From assembly GCA_963556195.1 (NCBI GenBank), contig OY744529.1, positions 64,032,580-64,096,579 on the forward strand: 64,000 bases of DNA, read 5' to 3'. This document shows, one piece after another, positions 21,740-32,763 of this stretch. The notes beneath the pieces were generated by a model that saw nothing but the letters and a program-made list of their open reading frames with translations, was not told the DNA's origin and did not search any database. Position 1 is the first letter of the stretch. Each line of letters opens with the position of its first letter. The position numbers were made by a program, and so were the translations under genes. Origin of the DNA: Sepiola atlantica. Lineage: Eukaryota; Mollusca; Cephalopoda; Sepiida; Sepiolidae.

Positions 21740-22302
21740 ATGCTCAGTGAGCTGAGTGAAGTGGAGAACGAGAGATGGGCAGTTGGCAGTTTGGAGAAAT
21801 CACAGATTTTTTATCTTTTCAAGAAACTTTCCTTTCACGGATAGACCACAAGCTATTTCCGGCGGCCTACCTACATAACAGGATGGGTGACAGAATCAGA
21901 TTAAGCAGTGACGTATTGAAGGCGTACGCTGGTTATGGAGACGTAGTGCGATGGCTGTCTAAATTGAAGATGGTTGCAAGATTGCAGAAAATTGAAGATG
22001 TGGCAACCTTGATTCCATTATATTTGGAAGGAAATGCACTTTCGGTCTACCTGGAAATGAATGACGCTGAACAAGACGATGCAGATTTGATAGAGGCAAG
22101 ACTAAAGACCGCTTTCGCAGAAAGCGTTTTCGACGCCTATAGCAAAATGCGCAGGATCACATGGACAGGGGAGCCAGTAGATGTCTTTGCGACGGAGATC
22201 CGGAGGCTAGCGGGACTGGCGGGTTATGCAGGGAGGAGCCTTGAAAAAACGGTGAAAATGACGTTTGTGACTGGTCTTCCTGATAGTGTGTCCACAGAGC
22301 TG
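21740..22302 (+). pseudogene. retroelement Gag-like ORF fragment (between B1 and B2)
   Basis: ATG 21,740 follows the LINE tail at once. In the second copy (28,103) the first 39 or so residues are in frame; here a 7-bp loss shifts the frame, and the reading continues as the 21,775 ORF. The residues (WLSKLKMVARLQKIEDVATL, IPLYLEGNALSVYLEM, RRITWTGEPVDVF, LAGYAGRSLEKTV) have the helical, substrate-like pattern of Gag capsid-like proteins of LTR retroelements (retrotrans_gag type). The family is assigned from pattern only. It ends abruptly at about 22,300, fused to LINE ORF1. No protease, zinc knuckle or Pol follows. Confidence 0.6.
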
Positions 22303-22316
22303 TCTCCCTCTTCGTC

Positions 22317-23942
22317 ATGGATAAGAAGATCAAGAAGTCGATCAGAGCCACACCAGAACTAATCTTAAAGCTACTACACTCTGTTGGATTTAAGCCACAA
22401 CGTCTGATAAAATCAAAAGGCTTCAACACATGGTCGGCTTTGTTCCCTGACGAGGACACATGCAACAAACTGTCCTTAACGCCAATAATTACCCCGGATT
22501 ATATTCTACGCACGGAATACATGGGAAGAAGACGCTCCTCAGTTTCTTTTTTTAATGTGCCCTTCCATGTGAAGGGGGAGCACATAGGAGCCTACCTCTT
22601 AAAATATGGTGAAATCACGGATGTAAACCATGAAGAATTTTCAGGAGTTTGGTCCTTTGAAATTTTCGTCGACAAGAAGGCTTACGATAGCATCCCTTAC
22701 TACATGCTCATTGGGGAGGAAAAATTACCCATTATACTGACAGGACGTCGACCTATTTGCTGGTATTGCGAAGGAATAGGGCATCTAACGATGGATTGCC
22801 CTCTAAAGAAGAAGGATCCGACTCCTAAGGCGACTACCAGTAAGTCAAGAGCAGGAGCTCATATTAATGCACCGCCACGTATTGGAGTACCAATATTATC
22901 GTCAAGTGAGGAGTCCGATGAAGAATTTCCGGCACTACCTACAGCCAAAAAAAACGATGACGAAGAAGCAGAAAACAAAAAGGAAGGCTGGGTCATTGTT
23001 CCAGGAAAAAAAACCCCGGGACGGCTTACATTGGAAGAAATAAGAGAAAAAGAGATGTTGAAACATGACCCCGGAAAGGACTCGTACGTAAATGCAAAAA
23101 ATTTACTAAAAAAAGTAAATAATAAACCCAAGCCCACTCCTGACTCTGCCCCTAAAAAAAACCCTAAACCGCAGACCCCCAAATCAATGCCCCCTCCTAT
23201 AACTGGACCCATTGTCGATAAGCCCTATAAATTAATCCCCCTGAGTCCTCAAAAAGTTCCCAAAAAATCCCCTAGACCTTCTCCTTTTGTGTCCCCTGCC
23301 CAGACCCCCAGAAGCTCCCCACCTGCATCCCCCTCAAAGCATCCCTTTCCTGCACCTTCTCCAGCGTCTCCCATAGAGCCTAGCTCCCCCGCCCCTTCCC
23401 CCATGGAAGACATGCCTCCACCCACTCCTAAAAGACATAGGAGTCCTTCACTAGAAAAAAGAAATTTTAAAAAATCTACTTTTCTTTCCGGAAAGGATAT
23501 TTGCAAATGTACGCAAATACAAATTGACACAGTGAAGAATATGCGTAACACCAGCCTCACCGGACTATTAAAATTCGAGGAGGTTGGAGGCTTATCGATA
23601 GAAGACCCCAATAATTTCCCCAACGCCACAAGAGTGGTAACAGTTATAAGGAGAAAAGCTGAAGCAAAGGCTCTATGGGAGATGTTGGAGGAGGCGAACT
23701 CAGCCTTCAATTTTGACCTCCCCCTTGCCATATTCAAATCCAGTGAACTAAGAGAAATGAAAAATAACTGTTTCGGAAGGCTACCCATTAGAGTTCACCC
23801 CTCCCTGTATAGGATAGCCAAACTAACATATCCTCGTGATATCGGCGGCATCTCCTATGATGGTCTGATTAACGACCAAATGGGCCAAGAGTCCATTGGG
23901 AGAGCCGTTGGTATCCTGACCTCATTTATGTTCGTTTCTTAA
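22317..23942 (+). pseudogene. LINE-B2 ORF1 (N-terminally truncated, otherwise open)
   Basis: 541 codons from Met 22,317 to TAA 23,942, covering the RRM-like region, the CCHC knuckle (CWYCEGIGHLTMDC), the Lys/Pro-rich linker and the C-terminal domain without interruption. About 61 N-terminal residues present in B1 are missing because the copy is joined to the Gag-like ORF at 22,302. B2 keeps the T-run length that B1 has lost, so it shows the family's normal frame. ORF2 starts 21 nt after the stop. Confidence 0.88.
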
Positions 23943-23963
23943 ACTCAACCCTAAGGCATCTTT

Positions 23964-26900
23964 ATGGCTCTCTATCTAGCTACTTTAAATGTGCGGGGCC
24001 TGAGGGCAAATGACCGTAAATTTCGGGTCGCTACCGACCTTCAGCGCCTCGGAGTGGATGTATGTTGCTTGCAGGAGACCCACCTGATTTCAGGGGACCA
24101 TTTGGGTGCGTTGGCTAAGCGTTTTCACGTTTATTCAGCGTACTTTAATTCTTCCGCAAGGGGGGTTTCATGGCTGGTAAGCAAGACTTTAGATGCGTCG
24201 TGTGACCCTTTCTACATGGATCCGGAAGGGAGACTATGTATTTTGGATATTACCATAAAGGGGAAAGCATTTCGACTCGTTGGAGTTTATGCTCCCAATA
24301 TCCATACTGAGCGTTCTTCCTTTTTTCGGCGAATCGAGCAGTTCTTGAATACTACTCGGACGGTCATTTTAGCGGGAGACTGGAACGCGGTCCTGGATCC
24401 CGATTTAGATCGTAATCGGCCTAGGGGTACTAACACTGATCGGGACGCTAAAATATTCCGGGACTTTCTCGATAAGTTTGATCTTATCGATAAGTTCCGG
24501 AATGAAAAGCCCCGTGATAGGGTATGGACTTGGACAAATAGGCGCGGCTCCGATTTGGTACAACTTTCGAGTTATATCGATCGGTTCTTAATTAGGGGAG
24601 TCGACGTATTTGTAGTTGAATGTCCAAGTTTTCATAATATAGTTTACTCGGACCATAGACTTGTTCGGGTCCGTGTGAACTTAGATAGACCTAAACCTAG
24701 ATTAGATGGTCACTGGAAGCTCAACACTTCGTTGTTCGATGTGAAGGGCTACCGGGACCAGCTTCTACTAACCTTACAGCGGGAATTGACGGGGGCTGTA
24801 ATTGGGAATAGGAAGTGGGGCCATTTTAAGAAAGTAATTAGGTCCTTTACTGCCAATTTTAGCAGACGGCTCAACCTATCAACTAGGGCAGTTAAAGTGG
24901 CACTAGAGTCTAGATTAGATCGGGCGATTGAGGTGGGGAGTAGCTCTAGTGTTACTATAATTAAGGCTAAGCTGAATTCTTTGGCTTTCAAAGAACATCA
25001 AGCTTTAGTAATTAGGAATAGGTTAAATAGAATGTCTGCGGAAGCAACAAACATGGCCGCTGAACTGCGTGCAGAGGAGTTTCGCCATGCAACTGATCGA
25101 CATATCGCTCGTGTCTCATTACCGGATGGGCGGCTCGTGACTACAAACGAAGGTATTCTGGAGGCCTTTTGCTCTCATTTTCAAGAGCTTTTTACTCGGG
25201 AACCTGGTCTGTCTTTAGCACAATTCGACCCCTATTTGGCTGACTTTTCTCGCCTTTAGGCGACCGAAGCGGCTAGGTGCGAAGGTTGCATAACAGAGGA
25301 TGAAGTTCAGGAAGCGTTGAAGCAGGTCGGCCTTAACAAGTCTCCGGGGATTGATGGTTTGCCCTATGAAGTGTATTTGAGGATGTCGCCCATTTTTGTT
25401 CCCTTGCTTACAGTTTTGTTTAATTCATGGTTTAGGAACGGGAATATTCCCCAGTACTTGACCATGGGTTTACTGAAGCTGATACGCAAAAGCAAAAATG
25501 GTGGGGATGGGTTAGATAACTTTCGGCCCTTAACAATGCTTAATGCGGAGTTAAAGATTTTGGCCAAGATCTTAGCTAATCGTCTGCAACTTGTTTTGCC
25601 TGGTCTTATTAGCCCTGAACAGACTTGTGCTGTAAAGGGCCGGACCATTCAGGATAACTTGCATTCGATACGCTTGATCATTGAGAAAGTCGACACTGAA
25701 GCCGCGCTGATCAATTTAGATCAGTCCAAAGCATTTGATAGGGTTGACCATCGGTATTTGGAGGCTGTTTTGTCGGCGGCCGGCCTTGGTCCTCAGTTTC
25801 GCTCTTGGATATGCCTCTTGTATGCGAACCCCGGTGTTAGGGTAGAAGTGAATGGGGTGAGGTCGGAGGCTTTCAGGTTATCCAGATCTCTTCGTCAAGG
25901 GTGCCCTCTTTCACCGATGCTTTATGTGCTTGTTTTGGAACCCTTCCTTAACAGGCTAAGGGTGAATACGTGGAATTACTTTGCCAGGTGCTTGCACCAC
26001 GTTGAAGTATTCTGCCTATGCCGACGATGTAACAGTGCTTGTAACGAGCAATGCCGAGATTAGTGTCGTCGGCAGAGAAATCAGAACATATGAAACGGTG
26101 ACAGGGGCCAAAATCAACTGCGTTAAGTCTGTTGGCTTGCGCATCGGTGCCTGGAAGGGTGTTTCCTTGCAGGGACCCTTTGGCTGGACAGATGGACCTT
26201 GCAAGCTACTCGGCGTCTGGTTTGGTCCTGATCTTCAGCTGGAGAAAAATTGGTCGGAAGTCCTGAAATCGATAAGGGCCACAGCTGGTCTGTGGACCCG
26301 TAGAAATCTTTCATTAAAGGGGAGAGCGGACGTATGTGCTTCTCACATTTACCCGATTATCCTATATCGTCTTTCAGTACTTCCACTCCCGTCGGATACA
26401 CTGCTTGAGTTGCAGAGGGCTCTTTTCAATTTTTTATGGGTTGGAAAGGCCCATATGGTCCGTCGCGAGGTTTGTTGCCTTCATCCTTCTGAGGGCGGTT
26501 TGGGTATGCCGAGCATCGATATTCGATGTCACACACTTCGGCTCTTTTATCTAATCCGAATGAGTACACAAAGTGAGGGAAACGGTGTCTTCTGGAAGGA
26601 AGACGCTAAGAAAGCCTTCCCGGCTTTGAGAAGTGTGCACTTGGACGAGGGGGAGGCACATAGGTTACCCCGAGGTGAGTGCTCCTTCTATCGCGAATGT
26701 AGACATGCATTGAAATTTCTTTTAAGAGCGACAGATGGCCTCTCTGACACTCTGCTGTTGTCCCGTAAGGCATTATATCGGGTAATGGTGAGGGGGACCG
26801 TTCGTGGAGATAGGATTGAGGGGCTCGATTTGACGAGGGGGGAGCTTCGCTCAGTCTGGCCTTGGGCGCCTGGGTTAAGGTGTCTTGATAACGACGAGGC

Positions 26901-27414
26901 ATCGCTGACCTGGCTGACGATTAGAAATGCACTCTGGGTCGGTAAGAGGCTTCATTCAGCGCGCTTGAGTAATTCTCCGACTTGTGTTAGATGCGGCGAC
27001 GAGGACGAGACTGTAAGTCACGCCTTCGTTTATTGTCGCATTGTCGTGCCGCTGATTAAGCTTGTTTCAGGCTTCATGGTTCGTATTCTTAATGTGTCGT
27101 CTTTTGAACTGGAACCCATTAATGTATGTAGCAACTGGGCTCCGACAACTGATAGTCAAAAACGTAAAACTTTTTTGAGCTTACTAGTCGCTATGAGAGT
27201 TACGATTTGGAAGACGAGATGCCAGACAGTCTACGGAGCTGAGACCTACACTCCTCGCGACCTTATTGCGATTTTCAAATATTATCTGAAAGCTCGCATT
27301 AGGGCCGAGAGGGTGAGACTCTCTCCGGCAGATTTTGGTGAAAGGTGGGTGACTGGTGCGCGACTGTGTAGAACGGCTGGGGCTAGATTAGAGTGGTATT
27401 TAGACGTGCCTTAG
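23964..27414 (+). pseudogene. LINE-B2 ORF2 (endonuclease-reverse transcriptase, two lesions)
   Basis: The endonuclease and linker are open from ATG 23,964 to a TAG at 25,257 (GAG in B1), with LNVRGL, QETHL, GVYAPN, AGDWNAVLDP and YSDHRLV intact. The RT follows with KSPGIDGLPYE, LDQSKAFDRVDH and LRQGCPLSPMLY. An 8-bp loss at about 25,966 (ggtgaatacg versus ggtgaatccggtcctacg in B1) shifts the frame before AYADDVTVLV (about 26,012), which reads on in the 25,981-27,414 frame with the C-terminal zinc motif. The lesions lie at different places from those of B1, so both copies decayed after, or one just before, the duplication. Confidence 0.92.
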
Positions 27415-28102
27415 GCGAATATTGGGTCGGAAAAACGAACATATATTTCAATTAAGTTAGGTTAAGCCATTTAATTTTATTTTTTAGATTTTTTTTGTTG
27501 AATTTTAAGTTGAACAACTTAGCTAGGGTGTGATTGTCTTCATTACTCCCCCTTTTATTTTGTCCTCTTCCCACCCCCTTTTTTATTTTCTACCCCTTAA
27601 ATCCCCCTTCCCTCCCCAATTAGGTGACAGATTGCCGATTTGTCGGGATGCGGGTCACCCTTCAATATTTTCGAAGGAGGTGTATTTAAATAAAGCGTTG
27701 GGGCCCGCATCAAATCTTTATTTTTCGAGTTTTCGATTTCGACCGGCAAACCGGCACCTCTGCCACATTGTGATATCGGGGGGCTTTTTACTAACAAAAA
27801 TATTTTTTTTCATGTAAATATTCCCATTTTATTTTTGTATATATATATTTTTAGTCCCTCCCCCCCGTTGCATATTTTTATATGGGTTTTAAGTAGGTTC
27901 ATAGTATGGTTTATTATGGTGATAGTGATGGATGTATAGCATGAATATGGTATTTTGGTAAATGATGGTCGCGATTGAAACTAGCTAAGTTGAGTCCGTT
28001 TTTAAGTTAGAAGTTGACCTATCCGTCCCCTCCCCCTTTTTTGGCCTTGTGCCACATTTTATATATGTTTGCATTTTTGTAAATTTATATAAATAAATAA
28101 AA
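27415..28102 (+). other. LINE-B2 3' UTR
   Basis: Near-exact copy of 21,051-21,739. No gene seen. Confidence 0.75.
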
Positions 28103-28220
28103 ATGCTCAGTGAGCTGAGTGAAGTGGAGAACGAGAGATGGGCAGTTGGTAGTTCGCAGTTTGGAGAAATCACAGATTTTTTATCTTTTCAAGAAACTTT
28201 CCTTTCACGGATAGACCACA
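28103..28220 (+). pseudogene. Gag-like ORF, N-terminal fragment
   Basis: Starts with ATG directly behind the LINE-B2 tail and is in frame for about 39 residues (starts MLSELSEVENERW, then FLSFQETFLSRIDH). It is cut at 28,220 (gaccaca), where the P1-type terminal repeat begins. It shows the original N-terminus of the ORF that is frameshifted at 21,775. Confidence 0.6.
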
Positions 28221-28243
28221 CGGATTATTGTAAAAGATACCCC
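28221..28243. mobile_element. displaced right terminal repeat of foldback element P1
   Basis: cggattattgtaaaagatac plus ccc is the reverse complement of the P1 left end at 14,847-14,868 over at least 19 bp. P1 itself stops at ctctgcggatt (15,334). The hexamer cggatt is present on both sides of the intervening block. Confidence 0.7.
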
Positions 28244-28340
28244 AATATTTTATTACAATGTCTTGGACAAAATGTTACTTTATTGAAAATAAACTTTATT
28301 ACAATGTTTTTCTTTCAGAAACTATATTTTATTAAATAAA

Positions 28341-28913
28341 TTGGTACTTATTCGTCTTTTTCCATAGTCCGTTTTTCACAACTTTTTACTGACCTTTTTT
28401 TTTCTTTTTTCGGTGTCCACTTCACTTACCTATCAGGCTGCTAGAGAATTCCGGGGTTTTTGGAAAAAAAATTCAAATATTTTACATTTTAGGAGGAGGG
28501 GGGGGGGGGGTCAGTTTCCAATGTAAATTCAACGGAATTCTCTAGCGGAAAAAAAAAGTTGGTCCATAAGATCAAACACATGCAACATGGTCAAAACTGA
28601 TGCCCCTCCTAAAATCTAAAATATTTGAAAAATATTTACCAAAACCGGGAATTCTCTCGCGACATGATAGGTAATTGTACACCGAAAAAGATTTTTTTTA
28701 ATTGAGATGGTAAAAAAGAGGGGGATCAGTCTACGTTGAATTTACATTGGAAACTAATCCACCCTCCTAAAATGTAAAATATTTGAAAAAAATTTCCAAA
28801 ACCCCGGAATTCTCTAGCAGCCTGATAGGTAAGTGTACACCGAAAAAAGAAATAAAAATGGTCAGTAAAAAGTTGTAAAAAACGGACTATGGAAAAAGAC
28901 GAACAAATACCAA
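28341..28913. mobile_element. foldback MITE Q1
   Basis: Long inverted repeats: the left end starts ttggtacttattcgtctttt and the right end is gaacaaataccaa. Inner blocks (gctagagaattccgggg ... ttttggaggagg-type) appear at 28,430-28,500 and inverted at 28,757-28,830, with a third related block at 28,605-28,675. It is flanked by taaa on both sides (28,337-28,340 and 28,914-28,917). No coding capacity; superfamily uncertain. Confidence 0.65.
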
Positions 28914-29149
28914 TAAATTTATTAAAATGTTTCGGAATCTTTAATAATAACCCTACAACTCGCGAGTCGGGTTGAAAAAAAGTTGTAGAACGTAGTCAAA
29001 AAAATGAATATGCAACAAATAAATGCGATGTACGTACAGACTGGAGATTTTCCTAGTTATCTATTCCATTTGTTCGTATGTTTACGTAGGATAAATGGTT
29101 TTTTATTAGACATGAAAAAAAAAAATTGTTTTTCGCCAACAAAATGTTT

Positions 29150-30340
29150 GGGTATCTTTAAGAATGATCAGTACAGTCGCGGACGGGGTCCAAAAAACGA
29201 ACGAGAACGGGGTTATAAAAATAAATATACAACAAGTGAGTTTAACCTACGTCGAGAAGAGATAATTTCCTACCTACCTGTGAAATTTGTTTGTGTTTTT
29301 ACGTACTATAAATGGGTTTGTAATAGATGTAAAAAAAAAATTCTTGTTCATTTTTGCCATGTATTTGTACCAGACCAAATGGCCGCCGATCCAGCGTCGA
29401 TTTCGTTGCAGCCTTCACCTTGAGGTCACGGGTTACGGCGTGTGTGTGTTTTTTTTTTTACTGGGACTCATAAGCAAAACGTCTTTTTTCGACTTTTTTT
29501 ATATATATACTGTTGATTTTCTCAAATTTTTATTTTTCTTCAATAAATGTTCTATCACTATACTGTTGCTTTTCTCAAATTGTTATTTCTTCGAAAAATG
29601 TTCTATTTTAGAATAGTTCCAAAGGTGCAGGTAACTCTTTTTTTAATTCACCATTTCTCCGAAAGTGGATCCATTTTCGGAGAAATAAAAATGAAATTTT
29701 TTATTATTTTAGATGTTAGGAGGGGTGGGGGATCACTTTCCTATATAAGTTATACGTAAAGTGAGCACGCATTTCTTGGCCACCGAATCTCACCTCTCGT
29801 ATTTCGACCCCTAAAAAAAAAAAGTTTCTACTTTTTGGGGCAAATTACATGTAAACAGCCTCAACAAATATCCGCGAGAGGTGAGATTCGGTGGCCAAGA
29901 AATGCGTGCTCACTTTACGTATAACTTATAACATGTAATTTGCCCAAAAAAGTAGAAACTTTTTTTTTTTAGGGGTCGAAATACGAAAGGTGCACTTCTA
30001 TAAATTTACCAATAAAAAAAAATAATATATTAATACTATTATTTCTTTTGCTTCAATGTATTTTCGTTTCGTTCTTTGATTTGGAATACGTAAAAAAAAA
30101 AAAAATAGATTATGAGTCCCAGTAAAAAAAAAAAACCCTGGACCGCCATTTTGTTCGTCGCTAATGATTCTATGAAGAAAATATTGATTCCTAATAAATA
30201 GCAATTGACACGGGTTATAAATACAAACAAATATCACAGGTCAGTTTTAAATTAACTTTTATCGACGACAGTTACTTTTATTTGTTGTATATTTGTTTTT
30301 TTGAGCGTTTTCAGCGTACTGATCATTCTTAAAGATACCC
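29150..30340. mobile_element. nested foldback element N1
   Basis: Ends gggtatctttaagaatgatc and gatcattcttaaagataccc are exact inverted repeats of about 24 bp, and the arms stay similar for about 300 bp. An exact 8-bp target duplication aaatgttt lies at 29,142-29,149 and 30,341-30,348. It sits inside the left arm of M1, so it is younger than M1. No transposase inside. The subterminal motif actgggactcataa lies at 29,460 and inverted at 30,110-30,123. Confidence 0.88.
29755..29990. repeat. interleaved inverted repeats inside N1
   Basis: Block a (gtgagcacgcatttcttggc ...) at about 29,760-29,799 is inverted at about 29,879-29,920. Block b (tatttcgacccctaaaaa ... ctactttttggggcaaatta) at about 29,800-29,850 is inverted at about 29,934-29,990. 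The order is a, b, a', b' rather than the nested a, b, b', a' of a simple hairpin. Confidence 0.8.
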
Positions 30341-30604
30341 AAATGTTTATTTAATAAAGATGGCGTCAACAGTTGTCACGTGGTGTGTTTTTTTTTTACC
30401 GGGAGTCATAATCAAAGTGGCGTTTTTTTTTTGTTCTTTTGCTTTACTGAAATATGAAAAATTGGGGTTCGGTTTAGATTTAGGTTTAGGGTATGGAATT
30501 TTTTACAGAAACAACAGGAGAAAAAAAAACATTACGGTGTGACGAATGAAAATAAGGTATTTTTTTTACTATCAATTCCCAGCGCAGTTTACCACTTAAA
30601 AAAG

Positions 30605-31010
30605 TTAGGGTATTTTTAAGAATAGCCCAACAACGAAAACGCTGAAAAAACAAATATACAACAAATAAAAGTTACCGTAGCCGATAAAACTTAATTTCCA
30701 AGTTAACTGTGACAGTTATTAATTAATGATTATAATCCGTTAAAAGTGCTATTTTCTATAAGTTAATAGTTTTAGCGTAAGTGAAGTGGAAAAAAAAAGC
30801 AGTAATGGCTGCTTCGATAGAAAACACCAAATTCAGAACGAGACTTCCGCCTCGTTCTGAATTCGGTTGGTTTTTTACTGGGACTCAGTCAAAGCGCAAT
30901 TTTTGCATTTTTTAGCCAAGCAGAAGAACAAAACAAAACTACATTTTAAGCAAAAGGAATAAAATAATTTTCTTTTTATTTACATGTCAGTGTGCTTTTA
31001 TTTACATATT
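30605..31010. mobile_element. left arm of a second Merlin-type element (N2)
   Basis: Starts gggtatttttaagaatagcc. The next 380 bp (aaaacgctgaaaaaacaaat; taaaagttaccgtagccgat; the motif actgggactcagtc at 30,877) recur inverted at about 36,010-36,343. A hairpin (aattcagaacgag / ctcgttctgaatt) lies at 30,828-30,866. The flanking octamers of the two ends do not match, so the outer pairing may have been reshuffled. Confidence 0.6.
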
Positions 31011-31061
31011 TTCATTCGTCACACCGTAATGTTTATTTTTCCGGTTTCTTTAAAAAATGCC

Positions 31062-31165
31062 TAACCCTAACCTAAACCCAGCCCTAACCCTAACCTAAAC
31101 CCAGCCCTAACCCTAATCAAAACCCAGCCCTAACCCTAACCCAGCCCTAACCCTAACCAACACCC
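31062..31165. repeat. telomere-like minisatellite (ccctaa-rich)
   Basis: About four units of 17-24 bp built from ccctaaccctaacc and taaacccagccctaa. A related short piece (ggtttagatttaggtttagg) is in the opposite arm at 30,470-30,495. It lies inside a transposon, so it is not a chromosome end. Confidence 0.85.
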
Positions 31166-31249
31166 CAAGTTTTCATATTTAAGGCAAGCAAAACAACAGT
31201 TTAAACAAAAGTAATAAAAGCAGTTGTTTTTTATTTATGTCAGTATTCC

Positions 31250-32377
31250 TCACACCGTGTACATGGTGCACACCTGCTGCCAAAAATGATAAAGTCTGTC
31301 GTCCATGCCACGGAACCGTTGCGACCACATAAATTCAGCCATGTAGTCGGCCCTCATTTCGTTAACGGTCCCGTGCATGGACTTCAATTTCCCCTTGGCA
31401 TTTGCCCACATCGATTCGACAGCATTGGTGCATGCACCGGTCAAGGGGTCAACAAAATATTCTTTATGGTTGACGCGAGGTGTTGGTATCCATTGCTTTC
31501 CAGCCCTGTATATCCGCGCCAACCATCACTGACGATGATGCTCCCTGGCCGTATCCATTTTTTTATAAGGCCAAGAAGCGTTTCCGCAGACCGGTCTTCG
31601 ACCGGCACTAAAAATCCTAACTTTCTTGTCTTTTCGTAACCACCGAAGACTCACTTGTCGGATCAGCCGGCCTCGGTGGTATTTTCGGCGTGGCAACAGA
31701 GATTCGTCGACCTCGACGGTCATCCCTGGTCCTCCAATTTTGCAGGGATGCGTCTGAAAATATGTGACACACACATCCCTGCAAAATTGGAACCAGTCGA
31801 CAATCGTCTTGGCCGACACGTTCATTTCCCTGGTAATTTGGTCATAGGATAAGCTCCTATGCGACCCAACACTCATACACCATGTGTACACCAGTGCCAG
31901 AATCTTCCACATAGGCAGCTTCGACTTGGCAAAGAACGACCCTACAAACGAAAAATTGCGTATTAGTTGGCAGAAAACGTACACACGTTTGCAATAGGAA
32001 ATACCCAAAAATTTCAACTAAAATACCAACAGAAATACAAAAATAAAATTTGTAAAACAAATACCTTTGCGAATGCTAGTTACGGTCCGGCATTTAGCAC
32101 AGAACCACATGTAGTCGTCCAGCCCTCTAGGGTATTTCATGGTCATCATCAGACGTGCACATTTGCAGCATTTCATCTTCTGACCTATAATGCCCACACT
32201 TCTGACAAATGTAATTGTCTCGTCGATGTTATTATTCAGTAATACCCTATAGATATTAGGGTCAATTCGCTGAAAGCACGATGTATAATTTGAGCTTGCG
32301 TCATTTTCCCACGTCTTTGCAGTAACAAGAAATACGGGGAAATGTCCCCCCACCCACCACCAATGACGTAACGACAT
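31250..32377 (-). pseudogene. Merlin (IS1016/ISXO2-like) DDE transposase Tp1, two exons, frameshifted
   Basis: Exon 1 (32,377-32,065) has a zinc-ribbon-like CCKC...CAKC pair and ends SIRKG. An intron of 123 bp (31,942-32,064, GTATTT...TTTGTAG) is phase 1 and joins to GSFFAKSKLPMWKIL, the sequence usual for the family. Exon 2 continues with helix-turn-helix-like VSAKTIVDW, then catalytic Asp in TVEVDES, a frameshift near 31,655, VFGGYEK and the second Asp in IVSDGWRGY (other frame). After a further frameshift near 31,470 comes the third acidic residue in NAVESMWANAK. The DDE triad is therefore present but split by at least two frameshifts and one TGA. It would act on the M1 ends. Confidence 0.85.
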
Positions 32378-32763
32378 GCGCGCTCATTCGGTGATCAAAA
32401 TGATCGTTAAAATGTTCGTTTCATAAAATTAAATTTCAAAAATGCAACCCCCCCCAAAAAAAACGCCGATTTGCTTATGAGTCCCGGTAAAAAAAAACAC
32501 ACACACGTGACACCGACAGCCAAAACTAATGACGCCATTTTGTTTTTTAAATAAATGACATAAAAATTTTTTTTTTTTTTTTTCATGTCTAATAAAAACC
32601 CATTTACCATACGTAAACATACAAACAAATGGAATAGAAAACTAGGAAAATCTCCGGTCTCTACGTACGTTGCATTTATTTGTTGCATATTCATTTTTTT
32701 GACTACGTTCTACAACTTTTTTTCAACCCGACTCGTTAGCTAGGGCTATTCTAAAACATTCCC

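Larger units (their letters stand above)
22303..28102 (+). mobile_element. LINE family B, copy B2 (5'-truncated tandem duplicate)
   Basis: Begins inside ORF1 at the position equal to 15,930 of B1. The junction shares ctgtctccct with both partners. It then runs nearly identical to B1 through ORF1, ORF2 and the 3' UTR to ataaataaataaaa at 28,102. The offset from B1 is 6,372 bp at the start and 6,363 bp at the end. Confidence 0.92.
28933..32763. mobile_element. Merlin-type element M1 with nested insertions
   Basis: The left arm 28,933-29,141 (cgagtcgggttgaaaaaaag, gtagaacgtagtc, tcctagtta-type stretch) is inverted at about 32,560-32,763. Flanks are aaatgttt (28,925-28,932) and aaatgttc (32,764-32,771), an imperfect 8-bp target duplication; Merlin elements make 8-9 bp ones. 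The left arm is interrupted at 29,150 by N1 and resumes at 30,349. The minus-strand transposase at 31,250-32,377 lies between the arms. Confidence 0.7.

Noticed and set aside
15333..28220. One LTR retrotransposon (TGTAGTGG ... GACCACA with a cggat duplication and a Gag-like ORF inside)
   Set aside because: The two ends are not repeats of each other, the last 118 bp are Gag-like coding sequence, and the block consists of LINEs. The direct repeat fits an insertion of another kind.
31062..31165. Chromosome end (telomere)
   Set aside because: The ccctaa-rich stretch is short, imperfect, flanked by transposon sequence on both sides and adjacent to a transposase gene.
31250..32377. Bacterial insertion sequence (IS1016/ISXO2-like) contamination
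   Set aside because: It has a spliceosomal intron, AT-rich eukaryotic surroundings and Merlin-type ends with an 8-bp duplication.
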